From a virus, in IMG/VR virus record IMGVR_UViG_3300017987_000006, positions 62,001 to 126,000 of that record: 64,000 nt of DNA, one strand, 5' to 3'. This document shows, piece after piece, positions 16,015 to 24,557 of this stretch. Below the pieces are notes generated by a model. It ran no database searches. It was not told the origin of the DNA and saw nothing but the letters and a program-made list of their open reading frames with translations. Position 1 is the first letter of the stretch. The number at the start of each line of letters is the position of its first letter. The position numbers and the translations under genes are program-made.

Positions 16015-18884
16015 GCAACTTCACCGAGCAAGAGGTACAGAACGCCGTTTCACAGTTCGTTCGTGAGGGGGTGAAGCTCCAAAGGAGTCAGCTGGGGCCA
16101 CTGGATACAAACAACACGTTCTCGGAAGTATTGGAGTATGCGGCGGGGACACTTGTCTTCAATCCGAGCTCCATCTTCTATTTGATCTCCCTAGCGGCCA
16201 ATCGTGTGAATCAAGACGTGGAGCTCGCGCTGGAGTACCTGGACGATATCCTGATTGGTATCAACGAGGTGGGGCGCGACACGGTGAAGGTCACCAGAAC
16301 ATCCCTGCTTGAGGACGCTGCCGCGGCTCTGCTCGAAGCAGAGCGGATCTTGACCGAATCATCCGCCATCACCGAGCGACAGTTTTCCAGGTATGAGGCT
16401 TCTCTGAACAAGTTCACAGAGGCCTCCCTGACGCCCAACATCCGCGAGTCCACAGGGCAGCCGTTTCCCAACACGTACCAGATCTCCAGGCCGCCGCAAA
16501 AAGCACAATCGGCGATCAAAACATCTGTCGCATCCCTCAGCACGCTGCACACCACGTTGCTGAGTGAGGTTTCCCAGCTGCGGAGCACCTTCAGCGAGTT
16601 CCTGGCATTGAATCTCCCGCTGCTATCCATCCAGGGAACGGTAGAGAAGGCCAGGACGGACCTGAGAACACTGAAGCGTGAGTTTGACGCCGCCACGACG
16701 GATGATGCGATCGGTATGACGCGGGACGCATTTTTACGCATCGAAGCCGGTAAGGCCGTCGTCCTGAATCTGACAAGTATCTCAGACCCGACAGAGGCGC
16801 GGATGGAGGGGACAACCTCCAACACGATACGAGCTCGCGTGTCTTCGTCTCCGGCGTCTGGAACGGCGGCCAGCATTGCCTTGACCAGGTCAGCGCCCTA
16901 CGAGGTAATCCCCGGAACGCAGGATTCTATCCAGCTCGCCGTGGATGGTGGAGGAACGCAAACAGCCACCATCATCCCGGCAGATCCCGCCTTCCTGGTG
17001 GGAACTCAGGGAGAGACGTTCGATATTCATGCGTCATCGGCCGCGAATTTAACAAGTGTGGGGGTTGGGCCGTATACTGTTCCAGCGTCTCCGAACAACG
17101 TCTTCGATGTGTTTGTGGACGGGATAGGGTATCGGGCGACTCTGACCTCGGGTTCCAGGACGGCGGCGCAGGTAGCTGCCAAGATCGATGCGGCAACACG
17201 CATCGATGGATCTCCAGGGACGTTCTCGGCCGTGGCCACGGCCTCAGATAGTGGCGGAAGTCTCCGGCTGCAGCACGACATCGCAGGTGAGAATACCATT
17301 ACGATCGGAGACCAAACGACGCTCAACACGGCACTTGGATTCACCTCCGGTCAATCTTCCACCGGACAGGCCGATAACAGAGAGATCAGATTCTTGGTGG
17401 ATGATGTGGTGGTTGTGGCCGCAACGCTAACCACAGGAACCAGGACAGCCGCACAGGTGGCGGCTGACATAGCTGGGGCTTCTGCCTCGATCGACGCTTC
17501 TGCGATCACTGTTGAAGCTCTGCCATCGAACCTGGAGGCGGTGAAGGTTCGATCTACAAGCTACGGGGACGGCTCCTCGATCGCGATTAAGCCGATAACA
17601 GACGTTCACCGAGAGGCGATGGAGACGTTAGGGTTCCTGGAAGATCAAACCGCTCGCAGCGAATCTACCAGCCTCGATACCCTGCACGAGGCAATCAATG
17701 CATTATCGGGTATCACTGCGGAGCAGAGCCGGGAGACGCTCCAGGAGGGAGACGGAGGGGAAACTATTCTGGATGGAGCTGACTACAAGTTACGCCTCGC
17801 CTCTGGTACAATCAACGCAACACCTGCCAGCGGCGATGTAATCAGGATCGTCGGCGGATCGAATGTTGGACACTACCGCATCACAGCTGTTTCATTGGGC
17901 GGAACGTTCGACGACGTCACGGTAGATCGCCCATTCCCAATTGTCACAGGCACAGAATCCCAGAACCAGTCCTGGGAGCTGCTGCGCGACGTGCTGATCA
18001 TTTCGTCAGACACGATCTCCTCGTCCTCTAGCCTGGAGGTAGTCGGTGGGACGCTGATCGCCGAGGTCGGTCTGACGGCGGGCACTGTCCGGGGCACCGT
18101 CTCCGGTGTTCGTGTCTCGTCCTCTGGGGTCGATCAGAGCTTCTCCGGCAACGATGTGCGGATCGGAGACCTGTTGACGTTAGCCGGGCCGACGTACTCC
18201 ACGACGCACACGGTGACGGATGTCACGGACGGAGGGTATCAAATCGAGGTGACGCCTGAAATCTCAAACGATATGTCGGCGCATCTATTCTCCATTCAGG
18301 GGTCAGCTTACGTCGAGTATCGGGAATTTGAAGATCAGATCTCCTATTGGGACTCAAACGTCCTCGGCCCATCATCTTTCAGCGAAAATATCTTGGAGCT
18401 CGAGCGGTTGCTGAACCCACTCCTCGTGAACAAGAATCCATCCGCAGCGCTGGTTAGCGGAGCGAGAACGGCGGCACAGAACCTCCAATCGATATACGAA
18501 GACCTGAGCACGATATTGGAGGATTTCAGCGTATCGGCCGTGACGCGGATCGACGCCCTGCTGGATATGCTGCTCGAGCGCGGATTAGACCGAGCGCATG
18601 AGCTTCTCCTTCTCGGCCAGGTATCGGAGTTTTTTAGCATGACCCGAGACAGCGCATCGTACAGCGGGAATCTTCTGGAGAAAATGCGAGAGATGGCTCA
18701 GAATGATGTACCACTGGGACGGGGCGCGGAGATGGGTCACACGGAGGAGAGGCTTCTCGGTAGTTATGAGGATACTGATTTCAACTGGGACTTCTCTGAT
18801 GCTGACGCAGAGTTGGACATTCCGGAGATCGACGATACGGTCTTGGAAGAGGAAGAGGATGACTTCTTGACAAAGGTTTACTAG
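16011..18884 (+). CDS. Large baseplate-region protein with helical ends and beta modules
   Basis: A 957-residue protein. Residues 1-260 are helical with heptad patterns. Residues 362-450 and 458-545 are two flagellin-hook-like modules, each with a TAAQVAA helix and an LGF turn. Residues 590-770 carry two small beta modules (GHYRITAV and TTHTVTDV types). Residues 780-930 are helical again, and the C-terminus is acidic. This helical-beta-helical plan suits a long tail or baseplate hub protein. It precedes gp25-like and gp6-like genes. Exact family not recognised; a tape-measure role was considered and is less likely. Confidence 0.7.
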   Translation: MSNFTEQEVQNAVSQFVREGVKLQRSQLGPLDTNNTFSEVLEYAAGTLVFNPSSIFYLISLAANRVNQDVELALEYLDDILIGINEVGRDTVKVTRTSLLEDAAAALLEAERILTESSAITERQFSRYEASLNKFTEASLTPNIRESTGQPFPNTYQISRPPQKAQSAIKTSVASLSTLHTTLLSEVSQLRSTFSEFLALNLPLLSIQGTVEKARTDLRTLKREFDAATTDDAIGMTRDAFLRIEAGKAVVLNLTSISDPTEARMEGTTSNTIRARVSSSPASGTAASIALTRSAPYEVIPGTQDSIQLAVDGGGTQTATIIPADPAFLVGTQGETFDIHASSAANLTSVGVGPYTVPASPNNVFDVFVDGIGYRATLTSGSRTAAQVAAKIDAATRIDGSPGTFSAVATASDSGGSLRLQHDIAGENTITIGDQTTLNTALGFTSGQSSTGQADNREIRFLVDDVVVVAATLTTGTRTAAQVAADIAGASASIDASAITVEALPSNLEAVKVRSTSYGDGSSIAIKPITDVHREAMETLGFLEDQTARSESTSLDTLHEAINALSGITAEQSRETLQEGDGGETILDGADYKLRLASGTINATPASGDVIRIVGGSNVGHYRITAVSLGGTFDDVTVDRPFPIVTGTESQNQSWELLRDVLIISSDTISSSSSLEVVGGTLIAEVGLTAGTVRGTVSGVRVSSSGVDQSFSGNDVRIGDLLTLAGPTYSTTHTVTDVTDGGYQIEVTPEISNDMSAHLFSIQGSAYVEYREFEDQISYWDSNVLGPSSFSENILELERLLNPLLVNKNPSAALVSGARTAAQNLQSIYEDLSTILEDFSVSAVTRIDALLDMLLERGLDRAHELLLLGQVSEFFSMTRDSASYSGNLLEKMREMAQNDVPLGRGAEMGHTEERLLGSYEDTDFNWDFSDADAELDIPEIDDTVLEEEEDDFLTKVY

Positions 18885-18887
18885 CCA

Positions 18888-19241
18888 GTGCCGCCGAGAA
18901 ACGAGAGAGCGGTCTCACCAGAGGCCCAGCAGACTCAGTTGAATCTCCAGATCAGAACTGTTCTGGGGGAAGCATACGCATTTCTGGTAGGGGAGCAGTA
19001 TGCTGAGAGCATCGCTGCAGTCTCGCTTGAAACATTGATGCGGGAACAGATAGATCAGATCCAGGGGACGTCGGGCCGTACCTCCATCCGCCTGAATCAG
19101 ATCGATCGTATTGATAGGATGTTGGCGCAGCTGAGTCAGGTTGTGGATGCCGTGACAGCCCTGCCTCCAGAGGCGTTCCAAATCGAGGCCAGTGAAGAAA
19201 CCCAGAACGTTAATTCTCCATTAGACGGGATACCGGAGTAA
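18888..19241 (+). CDS. Small baseplate-region protein
   Basis: A 117-residue helical protein with a GTG start, three bases after the 957-residue gene. Residues 20-100 contain several amphipathic helices (LGEAYAFLVGEQYAESI and following). It overlaps the gp25-like gene by one base. No family recognised; it is probably a small structural or chaperone partner of the baseplate. Confidence 0.6.
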   Translation: MPPRNERAVSPEAQQTQLNLQIRTVLGEAYAFLVGEQYAESIAAVSLETLMREQIDQIQGTSGRTSIRLNQIDRIDRMLAQLSQVVDAVTALPPEAFQIEASEETQNVNSPLDGIPE

Positions 19242-19891
19242 TGGACATCCAGGTTGTATATCTGCGCGACGTTCTCAATGTCACTTCCGTGACCAACGTT
19301 CCCGACATGGTTCCACGGACATTAGACGTGCGGGGTCCTGATTTTCGGAGCGTGGATCGCGTGGAGGTGAACGAGGAGGATTCTCCGAGCTTCATCGTGA
19401 TGAGCAGTAAGCGGATTTTAGCCCAGGTTCCGCCATCGCAAGAACAGCAGGCTATTCGATCCATCTCCGTTCTCAGCAGCAGGTTCACCAAGACCGATCG
19501 CAGCCAGGTAAAGTTCGAGTTTACGAACCACCCGAAGAGGGCGACCGGGCTCATCAAATTGATCCAGACTTTCCTCCTCTACTTGATGCGGACCCCAGGA
19601 ACAGATGCCTGGTATCCAAACTCCGGCGGGGGCGTCATGCGTTTGATCGGATCAACATTTTCCAGGAACCAGACAGGTGGTGTGGCGGCCGATTTCACCA
19701 CCGCGGTCAGCCGTACCAGGACCCAGATCATGGCCTTGCAGGCATCACGCCCGCGTTTGGCATCATCGGAAAAGCTGGCCGGTGCCCAGGTCCTGCAAGC
19801 CATCTTCAGCCCGGAGCAAACAGCGTTGCTCGCGCGGGTGGAGCTGTCGAACCAGTCTGGTGAGCGGGCCATCGTAGGCTTGGAGCTCTAA
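19241..19891 (+). CDS. Baseplate wedge protein, gp25-like (tentative)
   Basis: A 216-residue protein. Residues about 90-140 contain HPKRATGLIKLIQTFLLYLM followed by a TPGTDAWYPNSGGG segment and MRLIG. This resembles the gp25/gpW wedge fold, where a helical stretch leads to a P-x-x-G turn. Its place immediately before a 1366-residue gp6/J-like gene matches the conserved myovirus order, which is the main support. It would join the baseplate to the tail tube and sheath. The N-terminal 80 residues are extra relative to small gp25 proteins. Confidence 0.55.
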   Translation: MDIQVVYLRDVLNVTSVTNVPDMVPRTLDVRGPDFRSVDRVEVNEEDSPSFIVMSSKRILAQVPPSQEQQAIRSISVLSSRFTKTDRSQVKFEFTNHPKRATGLIKLIQTFLLYLMRTPGTDAWYPNSGGGVMRLIGSTFSRNQTGGVAADFTTAVSRTRTQIMALQASRPRLASSEKLAGAQVLQAIFSPEQTALLARVELSNQSGERAIVGLEL

Positions 19892-19893
19892 AA

Positions 19894-22800
19894 ATGGCAG
19901 GAACAGAAGACCTTCGCGAGTTCATTGAAGAGCGTCTACTCATTTACGATCCGGACATGGACATCTCAGATGGATCTCCAGCGGATGTGGAGATTATCGA
20001 TCCGATCGTGCGGCGCTACACCCCAGACCCGTTCGAGACAGACATTCGCTCGTTTATCCAGACCAGGCTGGAGCAGGAATACCCCGATCTGGACAAGGAA
20101 GAGGGCGATGTTTTGATGGACCTCCTGGTAAAGCCGGGAGAGGTCCTTCTTGATCCGATCATCCGTGAGGTGGAGTTCCTTCGCAAGAATAAGTCCCTCA
20201 ACGATCCAGATCTACTGTCTCCGTCAGAGGCGGACTCGTTGATGGGGAACATCTTTGTTTCGCGCTCGCGGGGGACGTTGTCTGTTGGACAAGTCCGGGT
20301 GTACTTCAACGCCCCCATCGCCGTTTCGTTGTCTATCAGCAATGTGGCGTCTACTGCAACCGGCCTAAACTTCATCCCGTCCTCGACGCAGGAGATTTCC
20401 GCTGAGGCGATGTTGTTCAACCAGGACGGCAGCCTGTTCTACTTCGATGCGTTTTACCAGGCCGAGCAGGAGGGGACGGAGTACAACATTGAGGCTGGAG
20501 AGATCATTTCGATCTCTAACGTGCAAGCATCGGTGAAGATTACGAACCTTTCTAGGTTCCGTGATGGATCTCCAGAAGAGAGCACGTTGAACTTCATCGG
20601 CCGCGGAGAGGACAGCGTGACTGAGCGATCTCTCGTCATCCCGCGTGGGACGATCGCTCGTCTGTTTGATCAGTTTCAGGACCTTCAGCACCTTCAAATC
20701 GTCGGGTTCAAAGATCCGGAAATGGAGCGGGACGTCGTCACTGGCGGAGGCCTTGGTCCCATCGTTCTCTACGGGACGGACGGTCAGACCTCGGACGATG
20801 GGGACGGAGATGGGTACGCCACGTTGGTAGAAAGTCCGGCCGGGGGCTTCGTCGCCAATGTCGGAGCGATAGGACCTGTCGAGGGTTACTCCATAACCAT
20901 CGCTGGAGAAGACTATCCAATCGTGGAGGTGGTGAGTGACGAGATCATCAGGATAACGGCGTCGGGCGGCGGGATCCCAGATCTAGCGGACACACTTTCT
21001 GGAGAGCAGTTTTATGTCCGGAAGAACGTCATCACCTTATCTGGAATCCCAGGCGGTATTATTGGGGAGTCTATCAATGGCGAAGTGGAGATTAACGATA
21101 ATGAGATCCACATCGGAGGCTGCACGGACTTCCACATTCGAGGTACATCTCTGGAGGACTCGACACAGACCATCGAGGCGGTAACAGACGAAGATCCGAT
21201 CACGGAGGGGACGGGGCTCCGAACTAAGCAAGCCACGCTCCCCGATGACGTCGTCGAAGATCCCACGCTTTTGGCTGCAAACGATTTCGTCGCCATGGAA
21301 GTCCAGGTGGGTCAGACACTGGTAATCGAGACTGACGCTGGAAACGCCGGGCCGTACCAGATCATTAAAGTGGCTCCTGGAGGAAACGGGCAGCGGCTAC
21401 AGGTAGATCCGGCCCCAGGATCTACCGTAAGCGATCAAAAATACAAGATCGTAGATACGATCGATGTGAATTTGAACGAGCCAAAGACTGTGCGCGGGTC
21501 CGGAACCGATCTGAAGACTATCTTAGGCAGCACGCAGGTCAGCACTGTCGCCGAAGTCGACTTTGATCAGCTTGGCGTGGAGGAGGGAGACGTCCTTCGT
21601 ATTGGCGGTAACACGTTGAACGCGGGGGACTACACGGTGGTATCCATCAGCGGCACCGGGAACAAGTTGCTGACAGTTGATTCACAGATGCGGAAGACAA
21701 GCAGCTCCGAGACGTGGCAGGTCTACAAAGCGCAGGAGGGGATGAGCCCCCCTGTCCTTCGCATCACCAGCATCGACATTCTAGACTCGTCGAAGCAGCC
21801 AACGGGGAACACTATTCCCTACGCAGATCCCATCGATATCCGTTCTACGGCATTCTCCAACATCGGTATCGGGGAGAAGCTGGAAGTGACGGATGCCCGG
21901 ATTGGGATCTTGGGGTTGACTGACCTGTCTGGTGCAATCGCGACCATCAACACCAAACAGTTGAAGGTCCGCATCAACAACGGTGCAGTCAATACCATTA
22001 CCTTCTCCGGTGTGGTCGCCGTTCAGGATATTATCGATCAGATCAATGCCGGGATATCAGGATTCAATGTCGCCGATATCGTAGAGGTGAATGGGGTCTC
22101 CAGACTTTCGATGCGTTCGCGCAACAACTGGATTTGGATTGATCGTACGGGAACAGCGAATACGGACCTTGGTTTATCCACGTCGTTCGACGAGGACAAC
22201 CGTCAGGTAATCAGCTCGTCGATCTCCGATTGGACATCATCCCTTTACGGGTTGGTCTCGGAGCGTGATTCAGTTTACGTACTGACGGGCGATAACATCG
22301 AGTTCTGGTTCTTGCAGGAAGTCGTAGCCGATCGACTACTGATTGTGCGAGTGCAGGATGGGAAGGCCGTGTTTCCGCTGACCGATGAGAGCGCAACAGT
22401 GCGTCTAGGGTCTCGTTCCTTCGGCAAGGTACGCTGCTACTTCCTCGAACCCACCTCGTTCGAGGTCCGGGGGGCTTACCGTCGGGCGGCATTGAGTGAG
22501 ACGAACCACGACCCGAACGTCGTGTTGGGCGTTCAGAGTGATGAGCCTCCGCGGGCGGAGTTTTCCTTCGATGTCTTCGGTGATGAGTCAGCGTTCTACA
22601 GGTACTTCCCAGATCCGGCCCTGGAACACCAGCTCCTCCCTGTGACAGACGAAGACGTCCCGGACAACCTTTACATCGCTAACATCGGCGACGTCTATGT
22701 GGAGAGCGAGAAGGACCCACCCTTAGGTCCCGGTCAATTTTCCAGGGATGCGGAAATAGATTTTCTGCTGCGAGAGGCGCAGCCGGGAGATATTTTGGAA

Positions 22801-23994
22801 GTAACGTACCATCCGGTCCAGGGGACGGCCGATATCCGTGCTGTTGGATCGGGCGGCACTGTGGACTATGCTTTAGTCCCCTCTAAGACGTTGATCTTCT
22901 CGCTCGAGAACGGCCCAGATAGAACCGTCACCTTTTCTGCTCAGGTGAGCAGCCCAGAGCGGGTCGTGAGCGAAATCAACAACCAGCTGGGAGAGACGGT
23001 AGCTTATATTGAAGAGGATACGGGCACGAACGCCAAGTATCTCCGCCTTGAGGCTGACTTTTCATTCATCCTGCGCTCGCCCGGGACGGCAATGGCGCTC
23101 CTGGGAATGACGAGCGTGGCCGGGAACAACGACGCTCCGGCCAAGGGCAAGTACATCATCTCAGATGTGGGGTACATCTCCGGGACGACATCGAACCATA
23201 TGCGAATGACGATTGGGAGCAAGGTTGGTGATGCTGGGTGGACGTCGTTCACTGCTGGGGAAATCGGACCATCGCAGCACTTCACCATCGTTCGTCCGGG
23301 ATTGCAGCGTGTGAGCGCGACGGATATGCAGGACAACGTTGAGGGCTCACTCTATTACGCCGACATCGAGCTGGTCTCGTTCGGTCCAGGAGACGAGTTC
23401 AACGTGGGTGCGGATGAGCGATTCTTGGTGCAAGATCACTACTCGGAGGGATACCGTATCGCGAACGACGATGAGAACCTGGCCTTCTCGACAGAGGAGG
23501 AGTTGTCGATGACCATCAGCCGTCGTGTGCTGCTTCCGGGCGGGACAGACTCTCCCGAGAACATGACGCAGATCTCTCAGCAAAACCTGCAGATCAATTA
23601 TGAGAGATCTCCGCTGGTCGAGCAGATTCAAAACTTCGCGTCCAGCGAGTTGGACCGAGTGCTCGTGGCCAGCATTTTGGTCCGCCATCTTATCCCACAC
23701 TTTGTTCGATTTGAGCTGGATTATGTGGGCGGCTCAAAGGTCTCTGTGGTTCGGGCAGACATCGAAGATCTGTTGGACAGCCTCCTGCCAGACGACGAAC
23801 TCGAGGCTACCGCCGTCACGGAGCTCCCACGCAAGCGTGGGGCCACGAGCGTAGAGGCTCCACTCACATTGATCGGAGTGGTTCACAATGTGGACAGGAC
23901 CATCGAGGCGGACCGATCACAGAACGCCATCAGCACCGGCAGGCTGGCGACGTTTATCGAGGATATTATCACAATCACTCGGGTTCAGAGTTGA
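19894..23994 (+). CDS. Giant baseplate wedge protein, gp6/gpJ-like
   Basis: A 1366-residue protein. Residues 1-110 have the J-like N-terminus (GDVLMDLLVKPGEVLLDPII). Residues 130-260 form the conserved sandwich with a GTEYNIEAGEIISI turn and an ITNLSRFRDGSPEES segment. Residues 480-620 contain small beta modules, and about 690-760 and 1000-1070 contain flagellin-hook-like modules. The C-terminal 150 residues are helical (NFASSELDRVLVASILVRHL). Most gp6/J proteins are far shorter, so the middle has gained surface modules. With the gp25-like gene it supports myovirus morphology. Confidence 0.75.
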   Translation: MAGTEDLREFIEERLLIYDPDMDISDGSPADVEIIDPIVRRYTPDPFETDIRSFIQTRLEQEYPDLDKEEGDVLMDLLVKPGEVLLDPIIREVEFLRKNKSLNDPDLLSPSEADSLMGNIFVSRSRGTLSVGQVRVYFNAPIAVSLSISNVASTATGLNFIPSSTQEISAEAMLFNQDGSLFYFDAFYQAEQEGTEYNIEAGEIISISNVQASVKITNLSRFRDGSPEESTLNFIGRGEDSVTERSLVIPRGTIARLFDQFQDLQHLQIVGFKDPEMERDVVTGGGLGPIVLYGTDGQTSDDGDGDGYATLVESPAGGFVANVGAIGPVEGYSITIAGEDYPIVEVVSDEIIRITASGGGIPDLADTLSGEQFYVRKNVITLSGIPGGIIGESINGEVEINDNEIHIGGCTDFHIRGTSLEDSTQTIEAVTDEDPITEGTGLRTKQATLPDDVVEDPTLLAANDFVAMEVQVGQTLVIETDAGNAGPYQIIKVAPGGNGQRLQVDPAPGSTVSDQKYKIVDTIDVNLNEPKTVRGSGTDLKTILGSTQVSTVAEVDFDQLGVEEGDVLRIGGNTLNAGDYTVVSISGTGNKLLTVDSQMRKTSSSETWQVYKAQEGMSPPVLRITSIDILDSSKQPTGNTIPYADPIDIRSTAFSNIGIGEKLEVTDARIGILGLTDLSGAIATINTKQLKVRINNGAVNTITFSGVVAVQDIIDQINAGISGFNVADIVEVNGVSRLSMRSRNNWIWIDRTGTANTDLGLSTSFDEDNRQVISSSISDWTSSLYGLVSERDSVYVLTGDNIEFWFLQEVVADRLLIVRVQDGKAVFPLTDESATVRLGSRSFGKVRCYFLEPTSFEVRGAYRRAALSETNHDPNVVLGVQSDEPPRAEFSFDVFGDESAFYRYFPDPALEHQLLPVTDEDVPDNLYIANIGDVYVESEKDPPLGPGQFSRDAEIDFLLREAQPGDILEVTYHPVQGTADIRAVGSGGTVDYALVPSKTLIFSLENGPDRTVTFSAQVSSPERVVSEINNQLGETVAYIEEDTGTNAKYLRLEADFSFILRSPGTAMALLGMTSVAGNNDAPAKGKYIISDVGYISGTTSNHMRMTIGSKVGDAGWTSFTAGEIGPSQHFTIVRPGLQRVSATDMQDNVEGSLYYADIELVSFGPGDEFNVGADERFLVQDHYSEGYRIANDDENLAFSTEEELSMTISRRVLLPGGTDSPENMTQISQQNLQINYERSPLVEQIQNFASSELDRVLVASILVRHLIPHFVRFELDYVGGSKVSVVRADIEDLLDSLLPDDELEATAVTELPRKRGATSVEAPLTLIGVVHNVDRTIEADRSQNAISTGRLATFIEDIITITRVQS

Positions 23995-24289
23995 TGATAG
24001 GTGTGGTTGGCTCGACGGCTTTGGCGACGTTCCCGATCCGAATAATCATACCAGTGTGAGGATCGAACTGTTCTCCGCAGGCCAGACACTCCAGGTAAAA
24101 CTTCGGCAGGGGAGCGTCGCCGTTGAACATGGTCCTATGGTCTGCCAGCTTTTTGCAACTTCCGCCGCAGCGAGGACAAGCCTGGGACGCGTAGTACTTT
24201 TCGTTTTCTCTTGCCAGAGGCGACAGTACGTCCTCGTGACCTTCGATCAATTTTTGTATAATTTCGGGGTCCAGAAATTTCAGAGACAT
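23975..24289 (-). CDS. Antisense-strand zinc-ribbon protein
   Basis: A 104-residue protein encoded opposite to all its neighbours. Residues 37-75 hold ACPRCGGSC and LECLACGEQF, a four-Cys zinc ribbon. The N-terminus (MSLKFLDPEIIQKLIEGHED) is a clear helix. Its stop overlaps the end of the baseplate gene by 20 bases. A consensus promoter (TTGACA/TATAAT) lies at 24293-24319, so close to the ATG that the transcript could be leaderless; GAGG 12 bases upstream is the alternative ribosome site. It may be an early-expressed regulator inserted in the late cluster. Function inferred only. Confidence 0.65.
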   Translation of the reverse strand: MSLKFLDPEIIQKLIEGHEDVLSPLARENEKYYASQACPRCGGSCKKLADHRTMFNGDAPLPKFYLECLACGEQFDPHTGMIIRIGNVAKAVEPTTPIINSEPE

Positions 24290-24292
24290 GGG

Positions 24293-24319
24293 ATTATATT
24301 GCCTCACGTGAGGTGTCAA
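24293..24319 (-). promoter_or_regulatory. Consensus promoter with palindrome in the spacer
   Basis: Read on the minus strand, TTGACA (24319-24314) and TATAAT (24298-24293) are both perfect sigma-70 hexamers, 15 bases apart, slightly short of the ideal 17. The spacer contains the perfect 12-base palindrome CCTCACGTGAGG at 24302-24313, a plausible operator. It faces the zinc-ribbon gene at 23975-24289. Confidence 0.6.
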
Positions 24320-24327
24320 TACAAGAT

Positions 24328-24357
24328 TTGACCTAAGACTACCGAAAGCTGTAGAAT
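24328..24357 (+). promoter_or_regulatory. Sigma-70-like promoter, TTGACC-18-TAGAAT
   Basis: TTGACC at 24328-24333 and TAGAAT at 24352-24357 match five of six bases each, with an 18-base spacer. The start site would fall near 24364, upstream of the ribosome site GAAGGAG at 24371 and the ATG at 24387. It diverges from the minus-strand promoter next to it. Confidence 0.6.
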
Positions 24358-24386
24358 TTTCCATCCATCGGAAGGAGATCCACACA

Positions 24387-24554
24387 ATGTCATTTCAGGT
24401 GAAATGTGATACTTGTGAAACAACGGTTGACTGCCCAACAGTGCAGCCAAGACCGCCCCACATTCCACGCGAGCCGGACGGTTGGCAAGTGAAGATCTAC
24501 GCTAACGGTACCATAGAAACCCTCTGCCCCGATTGCAAAGACGAGCCGGAGTAA
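24387..24554 (+). CDS. 55-residue zinc-ribbon mini-protein
   Basis: A short gene reading ATG to TAA with a good ribosome site (GAAGGAG, 11 bases upstream). The product holds CDTC near residue 7 and CPDC near residue 48, the two knuckles of a zinc ribbon, separated by a Pro-rich loop and a WQVKIYANG hairpin. It is the first gene behind the plus promoter at 24.33 kb and faces another zinc-ribbon gene across the divergent region. Function unknown. Confidence 0.7.
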   Translation: MSFQVKCDTCETTVDCPTVQPRPPHIPREPDGWQVKIYANGTIETLCPDCKDEPE

Positions 24555-24557
24555 GAC

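Noticed and set aside
16011-18884. 957-residue protein considered as the tape-measure protein
   Set aside because: Only its ends are helical; the centre is beta modules, unlike the long continuous helix with hydrophobic segments expected for a tape measure.
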